This document shows, piece after piece, positions 4,987 through 5,448 of a stretch of DNA of 5,448 nucleotides. The stretch's first letter is position 1; every line of letters starts with the position of its first letter. The translations under genes and the position numbers were made by a program. The notes below the pieces were generated by a model. It did not search any database, was not told where the DNA came from, and saw nothing but the letters and a program-made list of their open reading frames with translations. Origin of the DNA: Pseudomonadota bacterium (GTDB lineage Bacteria > Pseudomonadota > Alphaproteobacteria > Rhizobiales > Xanthobacteraceae); NCBI GenBank assembly GCA_021779635.1, contig JAJYAH010000532.1, positions 1 to 5,448 of the forward strand. Direction: 5' to 3'.

Positions 4987-5181
4987 CTACATTGCGAAGA
5001 GCAACAGACAAACCGTTAAGACGTTGAAGGCCCCGAAAACACATGCCGCTACCTTGGGCCAGGCACTTGACTTCGAGTTTCCGTCACCTCCGGTCGCCAG
5101 TACTGCCATTGCCAAACTCGCTCCGCCTACTCCGATGCTGGCCAGACCTGCGGCCAAGTATTTTGCGGCAATTGGGTCCAT
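4987..5181 (-). CDS. ATP synthase c-subunit-like proteolipid lacking the helix-2 carboxylate
   Basis: The protein has 64 residues. ATG 5181 follows AAGGAGA (5189-5195), a good ribosome binding site. The start M-D-P-I-A-A-K-Y, then A-G-L-A-S-I-G-V-G-G-A, closely follows the opening of alphaproteobacterial AtpE (typically MDPxAAKYxxAGxAxIGxGGA), and both end L-L-L-F-A plus one residue. Two helices are evident (about 5-29 and 45-63) joined by a polar loop with G-G-D-G-N-S-K-S-S. Differences are large: AtpE has about 75 residues, an R-N-P loop that contacts the F1 rotor, and a Glu in helix 2 that carries the proton. Here the loop motif is gone and residues 45-64 contain no Asp or Glu. It therefore cannot serve as a normal proton-carrying rotor subunit. 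It may be a repurposed membrane hairpin, or the likeness may be convergent. No other ATP synthase genes are nearby; a tail-anchored protein gene follows 22 bases downstream. Confidence 0.65.
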   Translation of the reverse strand: MDPIAAKYLAAGLASIGVGGASLAMAVLATGGDGNSKSSAWPKVAACVFGAFNVLTVCLLLFAM

Positions 5182-5208
5182 ATAGCGATCTCCTTCCCTA
5201 GCCCGTGC

Positions 5209-5448
5209 TTAAGCCGGCGTATCATCAACGATCTCGCCATCGTCCACCGTAAGCCATCTCCTTTGATGGATTTGCTCATGGTCGGGGATCTCACCGCCCG
5301 CTTCGATGTCAAACTTCTGCAGCCCAGCGGAAACGAAGGGGTCCTGCAGGCTGGGTTAGTTGACGATCGCTTGACTTCCGTTCAACCCTTTCAAGATTTC
5401 TCCAAGACGACGATTCTGCACCGGATCATGCATGCTGCCGTCGACAGT
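5209..5448 (-). pseudogene. Unrecognised gene split by an in-frame TAA, 5' end outside window
   Basis: Reading from the window edge, one frame gives V-D-G-S-M-H-D-P-V-Q-N-R-R-L-G-E-I-L-K-G and L-N-G-S-Q-A-I-V-N, then TAA at 5358-5356. In the same frame it resumes S-L-Q-D-P-F-V-S-A-G and continues D-I-E-A-G-G-E-I-P-D-H-E through L-T-V-D-D-G-E-I-V-D-D-T-P-A to TAA at 5211-5209. The second stretch (48 codons) has G-rich first codon positions and an acidic, protein-like composition but no ATG, GTG or TTG near its beginning. One nonsense change in an older, longer gene explains this best. The alternative is that the real gene ends at 5356 and the rest is chance. The last stop lies 27 bases before the c-subunit-like gene, so it may have been first in that operon. 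No family was recognised. Confidence 0.4.

Noticed and set aside
5127..5312. Minus-strand frame of 61 codons starting at TTG 5312
   Set aside because: It overlaps the c-subunit-like gene out of frame and lacks a ribosome binding site; the neighbouring frame ending at 5209 looks more protein-like.

Overview
The window looks like an accessory, island-type stretch from an alphaproteobacterium of the Rhizobiales, with Bradyrhizobium or Mesorhizobium relatives as the best guess. The clues are the insertion-sequence families (IS66, IS256, IS630), a LuxR-type regulator of a form common in that order, and a small protein whose first 21 residues read like the start of an alphaproteobacterial ATP synthase c subunit. 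Base composition is patchy. Hand-counted lines give 45% GC at 1141-1200, 68% at 2521-2580 (inside a transposase) and 53% at 4741-4800. This fits low-GC acquired DNA carrying higher-GC transposon debris.

Left third (1-1740): a cluster of four unrelated small secreted proteins rich in cysteine. One is cut by the window start (to 239, +). One is on the minus strand (901-629) with four regularly placed CX3C/CX4C pairs. Two lie in tandem on the plus strand (1175-1447 and 1513-1734). Each of the three complete ones has a signal peptide, a good ribosome binding site and 6-8 cysteines in the mature part. Positions 902-1174, between the divergent genes, carry two short palindromes. Positions 240-628 hold no convincing gene.

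Middle (1829-3208): a graveyard of insertion sequences. The left end and tnpA of an IS66-family element run into the 3' part of an IS256-family transposase (minus strand). That in turn is joined at about 2758 to the beheaded 5' end of a small gene that still has a perfect AGGAGG site. A decayed IS630-family fragment (+) follows. None is intact.

Right third (3261-5448, all minus strand): a likely operon read right to left. It contains a gene split by an in-frame TAA and entering from beyond the window (5448-5209), a 64-residue two-helix proteolipid like ATP synthase subunit c but with no acidic residue in helix 2 (5181-4987), a 233-residue protein with a C-terminal membrane anchor (4964-4263), and a LuxR-family regulator (4187-3261) with a shortened N-terminal region and a shortened DNA-binding helix-turn-helix. 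The gap before the regulator holds a near copy (13 of 16 bases, 11 in a row) of the 16-bp palindrome found between the secreted-protein genes. This is a tentative hint that the regulator controls both itself and those genes.

The most promising material for something undescribed is the c-subunit-like protein with its tail-anchored neighbour, and the cysteine-rich secreted cluster. No function can be assigned to either from sequence alone.
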